From: a virus
Length of the DNA stretch: 64,000 nucleotides
Strand: one strand, 5' to 3'
IMG/VR virus record: IMGVR_UViG_3300028372_000004
Span: 1-64,000 of that record
The notes under the pieces were generated by a model. It worked only from the letters and a program-made list of their open reading frames with translations, did not search any database and was not told where the DNA came from. A program made the translations under genes and the position numbers. This document shows, piece after piece, positions 35,838 through 44,025 of this stretch. Numbering within the stretch: position 1 is the stretch's first letter; every line of letters begins with the position of its first letter.

Positions 35838-36033
35838 TCCCCAGTAGTCTGACCACCGAAGTACGTAACCTCGCCAATTCTGATGGGTGAGCTTTCTTTT
35901 CAGAGAGCTTACGAATCATCCCCTCGACTTTATTAACTTCAGCCTGAAGATTTTGCTTTAGAAGTTTTCGATCATCGTCGGGAACCTCTTTCTCTTTGAA
36001 GTACTTCGACTGAATTTCCCCAATATACGACAT
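35806..36033 (-). CDS. small helical minus-strand protein
   Basis: 75 residues, two long helices (KLLKQNLQAEVNKVEGMIRK, LARLRTSVVRLLGIIDHNDQ) that suit a coiled-coil hairpin. AGGAG at the correct distance and its own consensus-like promoter at 36060-36088 support it. Its 3' end overlaps the 3' end of the gene at 35310 by 32 bp. Family not recognised. Confidence 0.72.
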   Translation of the reverse strand: MSYIGEIQSKYFKEKEVPDDDRKLLKQNLQAEVNKVEGMIRKLSEKKAHPSELARLRTSVVRLLGIIDHNDQVHL

Positions 36034-36059
36034 ATAAACTCCTATCTAAACAATCACTT

Positions 36060-36088
36060 ATTCTACTACACCCCCCAATTTTTGTCAA
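36060..36088 (-). promoter_or_regulatory. sigma70-like promoter, minus strand
   Basis: On the minus strand: TTGACA (36088-36083), 17-bp spacer, TAGAAT (36065-36060), 27 bp before the ATG at 36033. The remaining 36089-36275 is AT-rich and gene-free, with a CATAAATA box near 36209 that may start the capsid operon. Confidence 0.7.
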
Positions 36089-36275
36089 TACGCCATTGGG
36101 TGTACAAGCTTTTTCGAATTTTTTAGAATTTATTTATAATTAATTTCTTAACAAAATCAATTACTTATCAATTTACCCCCTAATACTTTAGGAAATGATT
36201 CAACCTTGCATAAATAATTATGTAGATTTAATAAGTCTATTATTGTAATTATCCCATAATGTTAAGGAGTTAGCT

Positions 36276-37238
36276 ATGGAAGAGTTGCTTCAACAGTTGG
36301 TAGAAAGTGATCTACTAACGGAAGATACAAAGAAAGAGCTTACGGAAGCTATCAGCAAGCAAATCGAAGAAGCTAAAGAAGCTGCGATTGTTGAAGCAAA
36401 GGCGGAAGTAGAAGCTCAGGTTCGCGTTGATCTGCAAGAGCAGTATCAGGCTGACCGAGAGGCTCTAATCGAGGCTCTAGATACTAAGACCGAAGAGTAC
36501 CTAAAAGAAGAACTAGAAGAACTGCGTGACGACATTGAGCGTTTCCGTGATCTAGAAGTTGAATATGCTGACAAGCTAGAGGAAGCCAAAGAAGAACTTG
36601 CACAAGTTCTTAAGGGTGACCTAGAAGAGCTAGTCGAGACAATCGACCAGTTCCTAGATATGGCACTAGAAAACGAAATGTCTGAACTAAAAGAGGACCT
36701 AAAAAACGTCCAGCGTCTACAGTTCGGTAAAGAAGTATACGAAGCATTCGAGGGTGTTTTCTCCAAGAAATTTGTTGATGAGGATGGCCTAGAAAGCGAT
36801 TTGAAAGAAAAGGAAGAGCGTCTAACTGACCTATCCGATCAGCTTGAGGAAGCATCCAAAGAGCTTGAGACGATGCGCCGAGAGAACAAGATGACTGAAG
36901 TTCTGTCATCGCTACACGGACGCTCCCGCGATGTTATGGAAGCAGTGCTTCGCAACATTCCAACCAATAAGTTGGTTGAAGCATACGAACACTACATTCC
37001 AAAAGTTCTGAACGAGAGCGCTGAAGAGCCTGTCGTTGAGTCGGAGAAGGAAAACGAGAAGTCGTCAGTACTAGCCGAGGGTGATGATTCTGCGAAAGCA
37101 GATGAATTGAAAAAAGGTGAGGTCGTCTCAACGGGCGACACAGAATCTCAGCAGCTTGAAGAAGCAGTTGAGGATGAAGTGCCAGCAAGTGTACGTGCCG
37201 AGATTGCTCGTCTACGTCATCTAAGCGGCATTCATTAA
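36276..37238 (+). CDS. prohead scaffold (gp22-like)
   Basis: 320 residues, about 70% Glu/Lys/Leu-rich helix forming long coiled coils (residues about 10-190), a helix-loop region (VLSSLHGRSRDVMEAVLRNI) and an acidic C terminus ending in VRAEIARLRHLSGIH. It lies directly upstream of the capsid gene, the place and composition of T4 gp22, the core around which gp23 assembles and which the prohead protease degrades. AAGGAG precedes ATG. Confidence 0.85.
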   Translation: MEELLQQLVESDLLTEDTKKELTEAISKQIEEAKEAAIVEAKAEVEAQVRVDLQEQYQADREALIEALDTKTEEYLKEELEELRDDIERFRDLEVEYADKLEEAKEELAQVLKGDLEELVETIDQFLDMALENEMSELKEDLKNVQRLQFGKEVYEAFEGVFSKKFVDEDGLESDLKEKEERLTDLSDQLEEASKELETMRRENKMTEVLSSLHGRSRDVMEAVLRNIPTNKLVEAYEHYIPKVLNESAEEPVVESEKENEKSSVLAEGDDSAKADELKKGEVVSTGDTESQQLEEAVEDEVPASVRAEIARLRHLSGIH

Positions 37239-37277
37239 AAAAGAATTATTACCCCATAGGTTAGGAGAAATATAACA

Positions 37278-38675
37278 ATGGACAATTCACTATTTGAAAA
37301 CTGGGACGTTACTAAAGAGGCTCTTCTCGACGGTCTTAAGCCGTCCCAAAAAGAAGTTGTAGGTCCTCTTCTAGAGAACCAGAAGCAGTACATGCTACGT
37401 GAATCAGCGGCAGCTGGCTCCGTACAGGCGCACGATATCGCAAACTTCCGTAAGACTCTACTACCGATGATCCGTCGTATTATTCCGGGCACCATCGCAA
37501 CAGAGCTTGTCGGTGTTCAGCCAATGAGCGGACCAGTTGGTCTTATCTACACGCTTCGTTACAAGTACGAAGAAGCTATGGCCCACACCACGGCAAATTC
37601 GCAGTTTGGTGGCTTTGACATCGCAGCAGGCGAAGAAGCTTTCGGTAACGACAAGCCAATCCGCCAGTTCTACGCTGGTAACACGGGCGCGGCTGAAGAA
37701 GCTGGTGCTTCCGGTATTGCACACGATGCTGCTGCAACTACAGACATTGCTGCGGCAACGGCTGAAGGTGGCGCATGGGAGTCCTCGCAGGACGTAACAA
37801 CCTACGACACAGGCACGACCGACTTCTCGGGTTACTCCGTAAACGTTGGTGGTTCTATGCTTGGTGGTTCGGGTTCCTTCATCGAAGGTTCTGGTGGTCG
37901 TAAGATGAGCCTAGAAGTTATCTCGCAGGCAGTTGAAGCTGGTAGCCGTAAGCTACAGAGTGGTTGGACAATCGAAGCTATGCAGGACCTAAACAGTCAG
38001 CATGGTCTAGACCTTGAGTCCGAAATCACGAAGGCACTATCTGCAGAGATTGTGCAGGAAATTGACGCGGAAATCATCAACGACCTTCTAGCTCTTGCTG
38101 GTACGGTTCGTACATTTGACTTCTCCGCAACCGGTGGTACGACTTACGCTCCCGCGTTCGTTGGTGACCGTTTCGCTAACCTTGGTGTTCGCATCAACGA
38201 AGTAGCAAACGTCATCGCTCGTAAGACGCGTCGTGGTTCGGGTAACTTCATTGTGGTTTCCCCAATGATCGTTTCCGTACTACAGTCGGCAGCCAAGGCA
38301 GTGTTTGCCCCAGCAGTTGAAGGTGACTTCAAGGGTCCAAACAACACCGAGCTAGTCGGTACGCTTAACGGACGTATCAAGGTTTACTCCTACCTGTGGA
38401 ACCAAGCAGGACCGGGTTCATCTTCGCCAAACGGCGACGACAAGATTCTTGTCGGTTACAAAGGTGGCAACGGTGAGGTTGATGCCGGTTACTTCTACGC
38501 ACCATACGTTCCTCTAATGAGCAGCGGTGTAGTTGTTAACCCAGTTACCTTCCAGCCAGTTGTTTCTCTAATGACTCGTTACGGTAAGGTTGCACTAACC
38601 GATCCAACGACCTCCCTCGGCAATAGCGCCGACTATTATGGGCGTATAAATGTTACTAACCTTGAGTTCCTATAA
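37278..38675 (+). CDS. 23: major capsid protein gp23
   Basis: 465 residues, HK97-fold capsid subunit of T4 type. Recognisable segments: DIANFRKTLLPMIRRIIPGT and ATELVGVQPMSGPVGLIYTL near the N-terminal arm, SLEVISQAVEAGSRKLQSGW, the long spine helix LESEITKALSAEIVQEIDAE, and VVSPMIVSVLQSAAKA in the axial domain. The first 50 or so residues probably form the propeptide cut by the prohead protease. Its codon usage is distinctly biased (GGT, CTA, CGT), as for a highly expressed gene. A terminator follows. Confidence 0.97.
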   Translation: MDNSLFENWDVTKEALLDGLKPSQKEVVGPLLENQKQYMLRESAAAGSVQAHDIANFRKTLLPMIRRIIPGTIATELVGVQPMSGPVGLIYTLRYKYEEAMAHTTANSQFGGFDIAAGEEAFGNDKPIRQFYAGNTGAAEEAGASGIAHDAAATTDIAAATAEGGAWESSQDVTTYDTGTTDFSGYSVNVGGSMLGGSGSFIEGSGGRKMSLEVISQAVEAGSRKLQSGWTIEAMQDLNSQHGLDLESEITKALSAEIVQEIDAEIINDLLALAGTVRTFDFSATGGTTYAPAFVGDRFANLGVRINEVANVIARKTRRGSGNFIVVSPMIVSVLQSAAKAVFAPAVEGDFKGPNNTELVGTLNGRIKVYSYLWNQAGPGSSSPNGDDKILVGYKGGNGEVDAGYFYAPYVPLMSSGVVVNPVTFQPVVSLMTRYGKVALTDPTTSLGNSADYYGRINVTNLEFL

Positions 38676-38721
38676 GGTCTAGTAGCTAGTAGTAACACGG
38701 CAACTAAAGTTGCTAACTCCG

Positions 38722-38751
38722 AAAAGCCCCGCTCCGTGCGGGGCTTTTTTT
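38722..38751 (+). terminator. intrinsic terminator after capsid gene
   Basis: AAAAGCCCCGC-TCCGT-GCGGGGC followed by seven T residues. Confidence 0.95.
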
Positions 38752-38844
38752 GTGCTTAAGGAAACTTACAAACAATAGCATGGCTTGAAAATGCTACTAA
38801 ATACAAGTCATAAACAATTATGAATGATCTAGATGGTTTGGTAT

Positions 38845-38982
38845 ATGAATAACTTTGACATTGAACATGAATTAACAAAGATAATGGCTGCTGAAATAGC
38901 TAAAGATATTGATGAAAAAATAATGAAAGATATTCTTGAAGCTTCAGGTGGAGTGGAGTGGAAGACCACATTGACCGATTAG
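38845..38982 (+). CDS. 45-residue gp23 spine-helix mimic
   Basis: MNNFDIEHELTKIMAAEIAK and DIDEKIMKDILEASGG align without gaps to the capsid protein's own LESEITKALSAEIVQEIDAE and IINDLLALAG. About half the positions in a 33-residue stretch are identical or close. It lies 93 bp after the capsid terminator and ends in TAG. It has no clear ribosome site. Either a small functional capsid mimic or a partial duplicate. Confidence 0.6.
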   Translation: MNNFDIEHELTKIMAAEIAKDIDEKIMKDILEASGGVEWKTTLTD

Positions 38983-39125
38983 ATTTTTCTAAATTTCTTG
39001 AGGAAGCCGATGGTAATATGCGCCAAGCGAGCGCTAACTATAATGAAGCGCTCAGTATTGGCATTATTTACTGTCCATATGTTCCAATATATTCCACTAA
39101 TGTTTTCATAGGATATAAATATTGA
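38958..39125 (+). CDS. small hypothetical protein
   Basis: 55 residues from GTG 38958, overlapping the previous frame. EDHIDRLDFSKFLEEADGNM, then IIYCPYVPIYSTNVFIGYKY, clearly coding. GGAG-like purine run precedes the GTG. A perfect late box lies in its last codons. It could alternatively be the shifted continuation of the 45-residue protein. Confidence 0.5.
   Translation: MEDHIDRLDFSKFLEEADGNMRQASANYNEALSIGIIYCPYVPIYSTNVFIGYKY
39114..39121 (+). promoter_or_regulatory. T4-late-type box TATAAATA
   Basis: Exact octamer, 20 bp before the endolysin-candidate ATG, with AGGAG between. Confidence 0.7.
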
Positions 39126-39141
39126 AAACAGGAGTTGTGTA

Positions 39142-39543
39142 ATGTACAAATTTGGACCCACATCCCAACGACGTTTAGATACATGCCATCCAAAACTACA
39201 AGAAATCCTTAACGAAGCTATTAAACATGTTGATTTCAGTGTTTTATGTGGGCACCGAAATGAAGCAGATCAGACCACTGCGTTTCAATCTGAAAACAGT
39301 AAGGTACAGTGGCCAAACAGCAAGCATAATAGTATGCCTTCACGTGCAGTAGACATTGCACCGTATCCAATTGATTGGGAAGACCTTAAAAGGTTTGCAC
39401 ACCTTGGTGGATTGATTAGAGGCATCGCGGTTGTTAAGGGTATTAAATTACGTTTCGGTTTTGATTGGGACGTAGACGGTGATATTACGGACCATAAGTT
39501 TATGGACTGGCCGCACATCGAACTAGCAGACGATGAAGAGTAA
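39142..39543 (+). CDS. M15-type peptidase, endolysin candidate
   Basis: 133 residues. CGHRNEADQ, then SKHNSMPSRAVDIAPYP (H...D zinc ligands) and MDWPHIEL (second His) match the VanY/L-alanoyl-D-glutamate peptidase group, which includes the endolysin of phage T5. It would cut peptidoglycan stem peptides at lysis. A late promoter directly upstream fits that timing. No signal peptide, so a holin would be needed. Confidence 0.82.
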   Translation: MYKFGPTSQRRLDTCHPKLQEILNEAIKHVDFSVLCGHRNEADQTTAFQSENSKVQWPNSKHNSMPSRAVDIAPYPIDWEDLKRFAHLGGLIRGIAVVKGIKLRFGFDWDVDGDITDHKFMDWPHIELADDEE

Positions 39544-39544
39544 T

Positions 39545-39877
39545 ATGAAACGATTAAGCTTTAGTGAGTACTATGTTTCTAAGAAGAAGCTTTTATCAGC
39601 GTGTGATAGTGTACCACGTATTCGGAATGAATACACGTTGAAAAAGTATTGTAAGTTCCCGGTGTTTGAAGCACTGGACAACGATGATCGAAGTTATGTA
39701 TCCTTCCGACCAAAGGACAGAATTGAAGTCCTTTGGGAAAAGGTAGATGAATTTGATGATTACCCGACTGCAAAACGTATTGTTCTTATATCCGAAGATG
39801 GTGATAAAGAAGTGTACCCCTGCTGGAACAACAAAAAAATCCACAAGTGGATCAACAGTAATACCATTGAAAGTTAA
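39545..39877 (+). CDS. hypothetical protein
   Basis: 110 residues from ATG 39545; an in-frame ATG at 39533 is possible. MKRLSFSEYYVSKKKLLSAC, beta-rich middle (YVSFRPKDRIEVLWEKVDEF, KRIVLISEDGDKEVYPCW). It follows the endolysin candidate with a 1-bp gap. Family not recognised. Confidence 0.72.
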   Translation: MKRLSFSEYYVSKKKLLSACDSVPRIRNEYTLKKYCKFPVFEALDNDDRSYVSFRPKDRIEVLWEKVDEFDDYPTAKRIVLISEDGDKEVYPCWNNKKIHKWINSNTIES

Positions 39878-39878
39878 T

Positions 39879-40187
39879 ATGAACCAACTCATTGACGAGT
39901 GGCATGTCTGTCCGTATGAAGACAACGTTGACGAATTATTTGCTAGCTTTAAACATTGTGTTGAAGCCTATCTTGCCACTGACCCTCTGACTACAAAGAC
40001 AAGAGTCAACATCGTTCAAGATTTACGCACGTTTCTCAACCCTCATGAAAATAAAAACTTAGCATATTTTACGGATATAATTTGTGATACAATTCTTAGT
40101 AAGTTCCATGGAATTGAAAGGGATGGCTTGCCTTTATTGCTGGAATTCATTCAAGAGTGTGAGGAACACGTTTATCTCAAACTCTAG
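39879..40187 (+). CDS. hypothetical helical protein
   Basis: 102 residues from ATG 39879. MNQLIDEWHVCPYEDNVDEL, helices throughout (VNIVQDLRTFLNPHENKNLA). Ends TAG, with TAA four codons later. Family not recognised. Confidence 0.68.
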   Translation: MNQLIDEWHVCPYEDNVDELFASFKHCVEAYLATDPLTTKTRVNIVQDLRTFLNPHENKNLAYFTDIICDTILSKFHGIERDGLPLLLEFIQECEEHVYLKL

Positions 40188-40232
40188 TTACCCTATCCAT
40201 AAATAATTAAGGAAGCAAAAGGAGTTTCTTTA

Positions 40233-40895
40233 ATGTTTAATGATGCCATGAGGGTACTACATGATTACGGGTGGGCAGCACTCTTTTTGTTTGTGTGTGG
40301 CATTGCGTTGTTGCGCTACGTTAGCAACCGCATGAAGGTATGGAGTGATCGAGATATTGCGCGAATTCAAATTGCTAAGGACGAGCTTTTAGCTAATCAG
40401 CTGTTTGCTAACATAGAGTTTAAACTTTCAAACGAAATACCCTCAATGTCGTTCAATGGGAATTTGAAACCGATCAGACAGAAAATGTTTCGCAAACTTT
40501 TGGAAATTAAAGTTGTATGCTTAAAAGAAATTGCACTGTCATTGATTAATGAAAACATTGAAGACATGACACCTGCCCAATGGATGGCACTCGTTCATGA
40601 AAAACTGTCTACAGGTGATAGGACTTTACATGACCGTGCAATATCAGCAGGCGTTCCTGAACTTGTTATAAATAAATTTATGATGTTCCGGCAGCCAACT
40701 CAAATATTACTGTATAACTATGTTAAAGACCTTACCGTGTCAACATTTTACGAAAGCAATGTTGTTCGAACAAATACTCTATTGTATTTGCTAAATCTAA
40801 AACTGGTAACTGTAATTGGTGATTCTGAGCGGAATTTGATACGCATCAACGGTGAGATTACGGGCCTGATGTTTGAGGGTAACCCACTAGAATAA
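40233..40895 (+). CDS. membrane-anchored protein
   Basis: 220 residues. One N-terminal transmembrane helix (YGWAALFLFVCGIALLRYVS, about 11-30), then a soluble helical domain with conserved-looking YNYVKDLTVSTFYESN. AAGGAG and a CATAAATA box upstream. It lies between the lysis gene and the structural genes, so a lysis or virion accessory role is possible but not shown. Confidence 0.78.
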   Translation: MFNDAMRVLHDYGWAALFLFVCGIALLRYVSNRMKVWSDRDIARIQIAKDELLANQLFANIEFKLSNEIPSMSFNGNLKPIRQKMFRKLLEIKVVCLKEIALSLINENIEDMTPAQWMALVHEKLSTGDRTLHDRAISAGVPELVINKFMMFRQPTQILLYNYVKDLTVSTFYESNVVRTNTLLYLLNLKLVTVIGDSERNLIRINGEITGLMFEGNPLE

Positions 40896-40910
40896 CTGAA
40901 CTTAAATGGG

Positions 40911-40948
40911 AAAACTTCACGGGGGGCAAGCCTATGTGGAGTTTTTTT
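40911..40948 (+). terminator. intrinsic terminator
   Basis: AAAACTTCAC and GTGGAGTTTT (one G-T pair), 15-nt loop, followed by TTT. Confidence 0.75.
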
Positions 40949-40989
40949 ATGCGCAGTGATAAATATCCATAGACCCAAAAGGATATCAA

Positions 40990-43900
40990 ATGGCTATTTA
41001 CGATAAGCATGCAGACTCTCCAGAGCGCCTCAAGAATGAAGCGGAGGATATTACCCTCAAGCTTGTTCGCAATGGCGACGGAACTGCAACCATCAAGTGG
41101 AACATTCCGAGCATTTCTGGTTGCAGTGTCGAAGATTTGATTTACGATGGTATCGTAGTCACGGTAAGCAGTCGCCCAGCAAATTATATCAGTTCATCCC
41201 CCCAGAACGGTGAGTACTATGATGCTGATACAACATTTGATTCTGACCTACATACAGGTGACAAGATAAATGTAGCATCTGTGGTGGGAGCATTTTACCA
41301 TGATCGCACGACAACTGAGATTACTGTAACTGATGTTGCCAACAAGACACCATACTATGTGTCAGCTTACGCGGTAGATCAGGTTGGTAACTATTATCGT
41401 CAAGGGGTCCACGCATATAGCTTACCTACCGGTGAATCTGAAACGGATAAGTCTGGCCCAGAGCAGCCAGCATTTCATGATCTTCAGATCGACACCCCGG
41501 AAGGTATTACAGTAAAGACTAGAACAGGACTTGCCAAGGGAGCAACGTATACCTTTCGCGTAGAAATAAATGGTGACTGCTACAGTTTCGATGACCTTCG
41601 GGGAAGCGATATGCAGACCTACGAGGATATTGCATCAGTTTTAAACAAGCGTCTCAAGTTGCTTGTTAAGCCCATTTTAGGTCCCAATTTCCCCAATACG
41701 GGAAAGTTTCAAGTAGACGAGTCGAATAAGAAAGTATATCAGTGGGATGGTTCGCAGAACATTGAACAGGATGCTATCTTTTTAGATGAAGACCCTGCAC
41801 TACCTGTAATTGGTACATATTGGTATAAGCCTTCCACCAAAGAACTTCGTATACGAGAAACCGCCGGGTGGGCACTTGTAAGTGCAATTATTGAATTTGC
41901 AACTGATCCATCAAATCCATCTGACGGTACCGTGTGGTTAGATAAAGTTCTCGAAAGTAATGGGGGCTTGGACGCAACAAACACTACTGCATGGGTATGG
42001 GAAGCTGGTACATGGTGCAAGCGTAATACTATTATCCAAGTCCGTAATCCGCTACTTCCGCCTATTCTATCATCTGGAACGTATTGGTACAACGAAACTG
42101 ACGGCACCGTAAGTGGCCGCAATGTTGATGGTCGTAAGTGGGATGAAGTCGATCCAATTGTTTGGGACACTGACCCCAACACAATTTCCGATGGAGATTT
42201 TTGGTACAGTGGTGCAACCGAATTAGCATTTGTTCGTATTGCTGGTGAGTGGTCCGATGTGACCAACATCCGATACGAGGCTACAGAGCCGACTAATCCG
42301 GTTGCCAATCATTACTGGTTCGATACAACAGAACAGCGCCTGTATCAGCGCAATGGTGCGAATGATGCGTGGGTAGAAATTAATGTTGTTATTGCTGCAA
42401 CTGATCCTGCTACTCGTGAAAGCTGTGATCTATGGTGGAATGTTGATGTTGGTATAGATACGCTATTTAAGTGGGACGACGTTAACAATGAGTGGGATGA
42501 AGTGGACGCATTTTTCCAGAGCGTTGATGATCCTGCTAGTCCTTCAGCGCTGCCGGGTGGTACGATATGGTATAACCCTGAAACTGAAGTTATGCAGCAG
42601 ATCACTGGTCTGAACTGTTCAAATGTTTCGTTCATTTGTTCAATGTATGACCCCTCCAACCTTCCTATAGGTGTCGTATGGCTCAATACGGCAGACGGCA
42701 CCTTCTTTATTTGGGATGGTGTGGAGTTTGTTTCAATTGAAGCTATACGTGACGAAGATGACCCATACGGTGTGTCTGACGGCATTCTATGGTTTGATGG
42801 CGACGATGACCAGCTTTTCTTGCGAGAAGTGGGAGCGTGGGTTGAACAGGTATACAGCCGGGATTCACTGGCCTCCGAGGTAGATACCTACTTCTTCAAC
42901 ACGGTTGAGGATGAGTTGTATCAATGGAACGGTACGATGTGGTTAGTATCGTGCGGGTTGGCATCAGTAGAGTTGTTATTCGACCGTGCAGTGTGCTTTG
43001 ATAATGTCCCCAACATAAACATTGATCAATTTGGACAATTCAATGATTTCGATAAATTTGGTCGTGATATTGTTAGATTTAAGACGTGCGCCACCGGTTG
43101 CGATCAGCGAATTGAAGTTGATTCAACCCAATCCGATGCTATATTTGTAAAAATAAACAAGCCAGTTATTCGCTATGCGCCAGCTACTGGGCGTAGCACT
43201 AACAACAATGGTCCGATGTATCGTGAGCTTGGTGTAGGTACAGATGGATCACCTGATGAGCGACGTAAATTACAAGAGCAGATTCGTGTAGCTCTTGGTA
43301 CTGTAAGCACAACTGTTGAGCTTACTAAGCAGCAGCTGGATGAGTGTATTGACAACTCATTATTGATGGTGCGGAAGTATTCAAGCTACTCTTACGAGCA
43401 TGTGTTGTTCTTCTTAGACGTGCTTCCTAATCAACAAAAATATTCATTGACGAACGCGTGTGTTGGGTTCAATAAAATTGTAAACATCAATGCGGTCCAT
43501 CGTATGCGAGGTGGATTCTTGGGCACGGGTACTGGTGGATTTGGTGGAAACGATATTTATGGATACGCCGCGTTGCAGCAATTGTATTCACTGGGTACGT
43601 TTGATATGTTGTCTTACCATATGGTGTCTAGCTATATCGAAGATTTGCAGTACTTGTTTGCAGACCAGTTGGTGTACACTTTCTACGAGGATAATAGAAC
43701 ACTTAGCTTCCATCAAATATTTTATAGCAATGAGCGCGTCATGCTTGATGCGTTTATTGAGGTATCGGAACAAAAGCTTATTACAAACCGTTACTTGTCA
43801 CTTTGGATTAAGAAGTGGGCTATTGCTGAGGCTAAGATGATGCTATCTCAGGTTCGTGGTAAATACCAGTCGCTACCGGGTCCAAATGGATCAACAACAT

Positions 43901-44022
43901 TGAACTCACAGGAATTGATCACACAGGCCGAGAACGAGAAGGTCGAGTTGAGAGAAGAGCTATTCGACCGTTCAATGCAGGATCACAATGCCGATGTACA
44001 ATCACAGTTCTTTATTGGATAA
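40990..44022 (+). CDS. 1010-residue structural protein with beta repeats
   Basis: N-terminal part (about 20-155) resembles an Fn3-like beta sandwich (GTATIKWNIPSISGCSVED, TPYYVSAYAVDQVGNYYRQG). Residues about 255-665 contain eight or nine diverged units of about 45 residues with the pattern DP..P..GTYWY....EL.....W (e.g. VWDTDPNTISDGDFWY, SVDDPASPSALPGGTIWYNP). The C-terminal 250 residues are a different, helical domain (KKWAIAEAKMMLSQVRGKYQ, SLPGPNGSTTLNSQELITQA) that resembles T4-superfamily neck proteins. Likely a neck or whisker-like component with adhesive repeats. Confidence 0.85.
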   Translation: MAIYDKHADSPERLKNEAEDITLKLVRNGDGTATIKWNIPSISGCSVEDLIYDGIVVTVSSRPANYISSSPQNGEYYDADTTFDSDLHTGDKINVASVVGAFYHDRTTTEITVTDVANKTPYYVSAYAVDQVGNYYRQGVHAYSLPTGESETDKSGPEQPAFHDLQIDTPEGITVKTRTGLAKGATYTFRVEINGDCYSFDDLRGSDMQTYEDIASVLNKRLKLLVKPILGPNFPNTGKFQVDESNKKVYQWDGSQNIEQDAIFLDEDPALPVIGTYWYKPSTKELRIRETAGWALVSAIIEFATDPSNPSDGTVWLDKVLESNGGLDATNTTAWVWEAGTWCKRNTIIQVRNPLLPPILSSGTYWYNETDGTVSGRNVDGRKWDEVDPIVWDTDPNTISDGDFWYSGATELAFVRIAGEWSDVTNIRYEATEPTNPVANHYWFDTTEQRLYQRNGANDAWVEINVVIAATDPATRESCDLWWNVDVGIDTLFKWDDVNNEWDEVDAFFQSVDDPASPSALPGGTIWYNPETEVMQQITGLNCSNVSFICSMYDPSNLPIGVVWLNTADGTFFIWDGVEFVSIEAIRDEDDPYGVSDGILWFDGDDDQLFLREVGAWVEQVYSRDSLASEVDTYFFNTVEDELYQWNGTMWLVSCGLASVELLFDRAVCFDNVPNINIDQFGQFNDFDKFGRDIVRFKTCATGCDQRIEVDSTQSDAIFVKINKPVIRYAPATGRSTNNNGPMYRELGVGTDGSPDERRKLQEQIRVALGTVSTTVELTKQQLDECIDNSLLMVRKYSSYSYEHVLFFLDVLPNQQKYSLTNACVGFNKIVNINAVHRMRGGFLGTGTGGFGGNDIYGYAALQQLYSLGTFDMLSYHMVSSYIEDLQYLFADQLVYTFYEDNRTLSFHQIFYSNERVMLDAFIEVSEQKLITNRYLSLWIKKWAIAEAKMMLSQVRGKYQSLPGPNGSTTLNSQELITQAENEKVELREELFDRSMQDHNADVQSQFFIG

Positions 44023-44025
44023 CAG

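Noticed and set aside
36446-36766. Ser/Arg-rich minus-strand frames inside the scaffold gene
   Set aside because: These mirror the codon bias of the Glu/Lys-rich plus-strand gene and have no ribosome site.
41739-42308. 189-residue minus-strand frame inside the 1010-residue structural gene
   Set aside because: Antisense shadow of the repeat region; Ser/Pro-rich composition follows from the plus-strand repeat codons.
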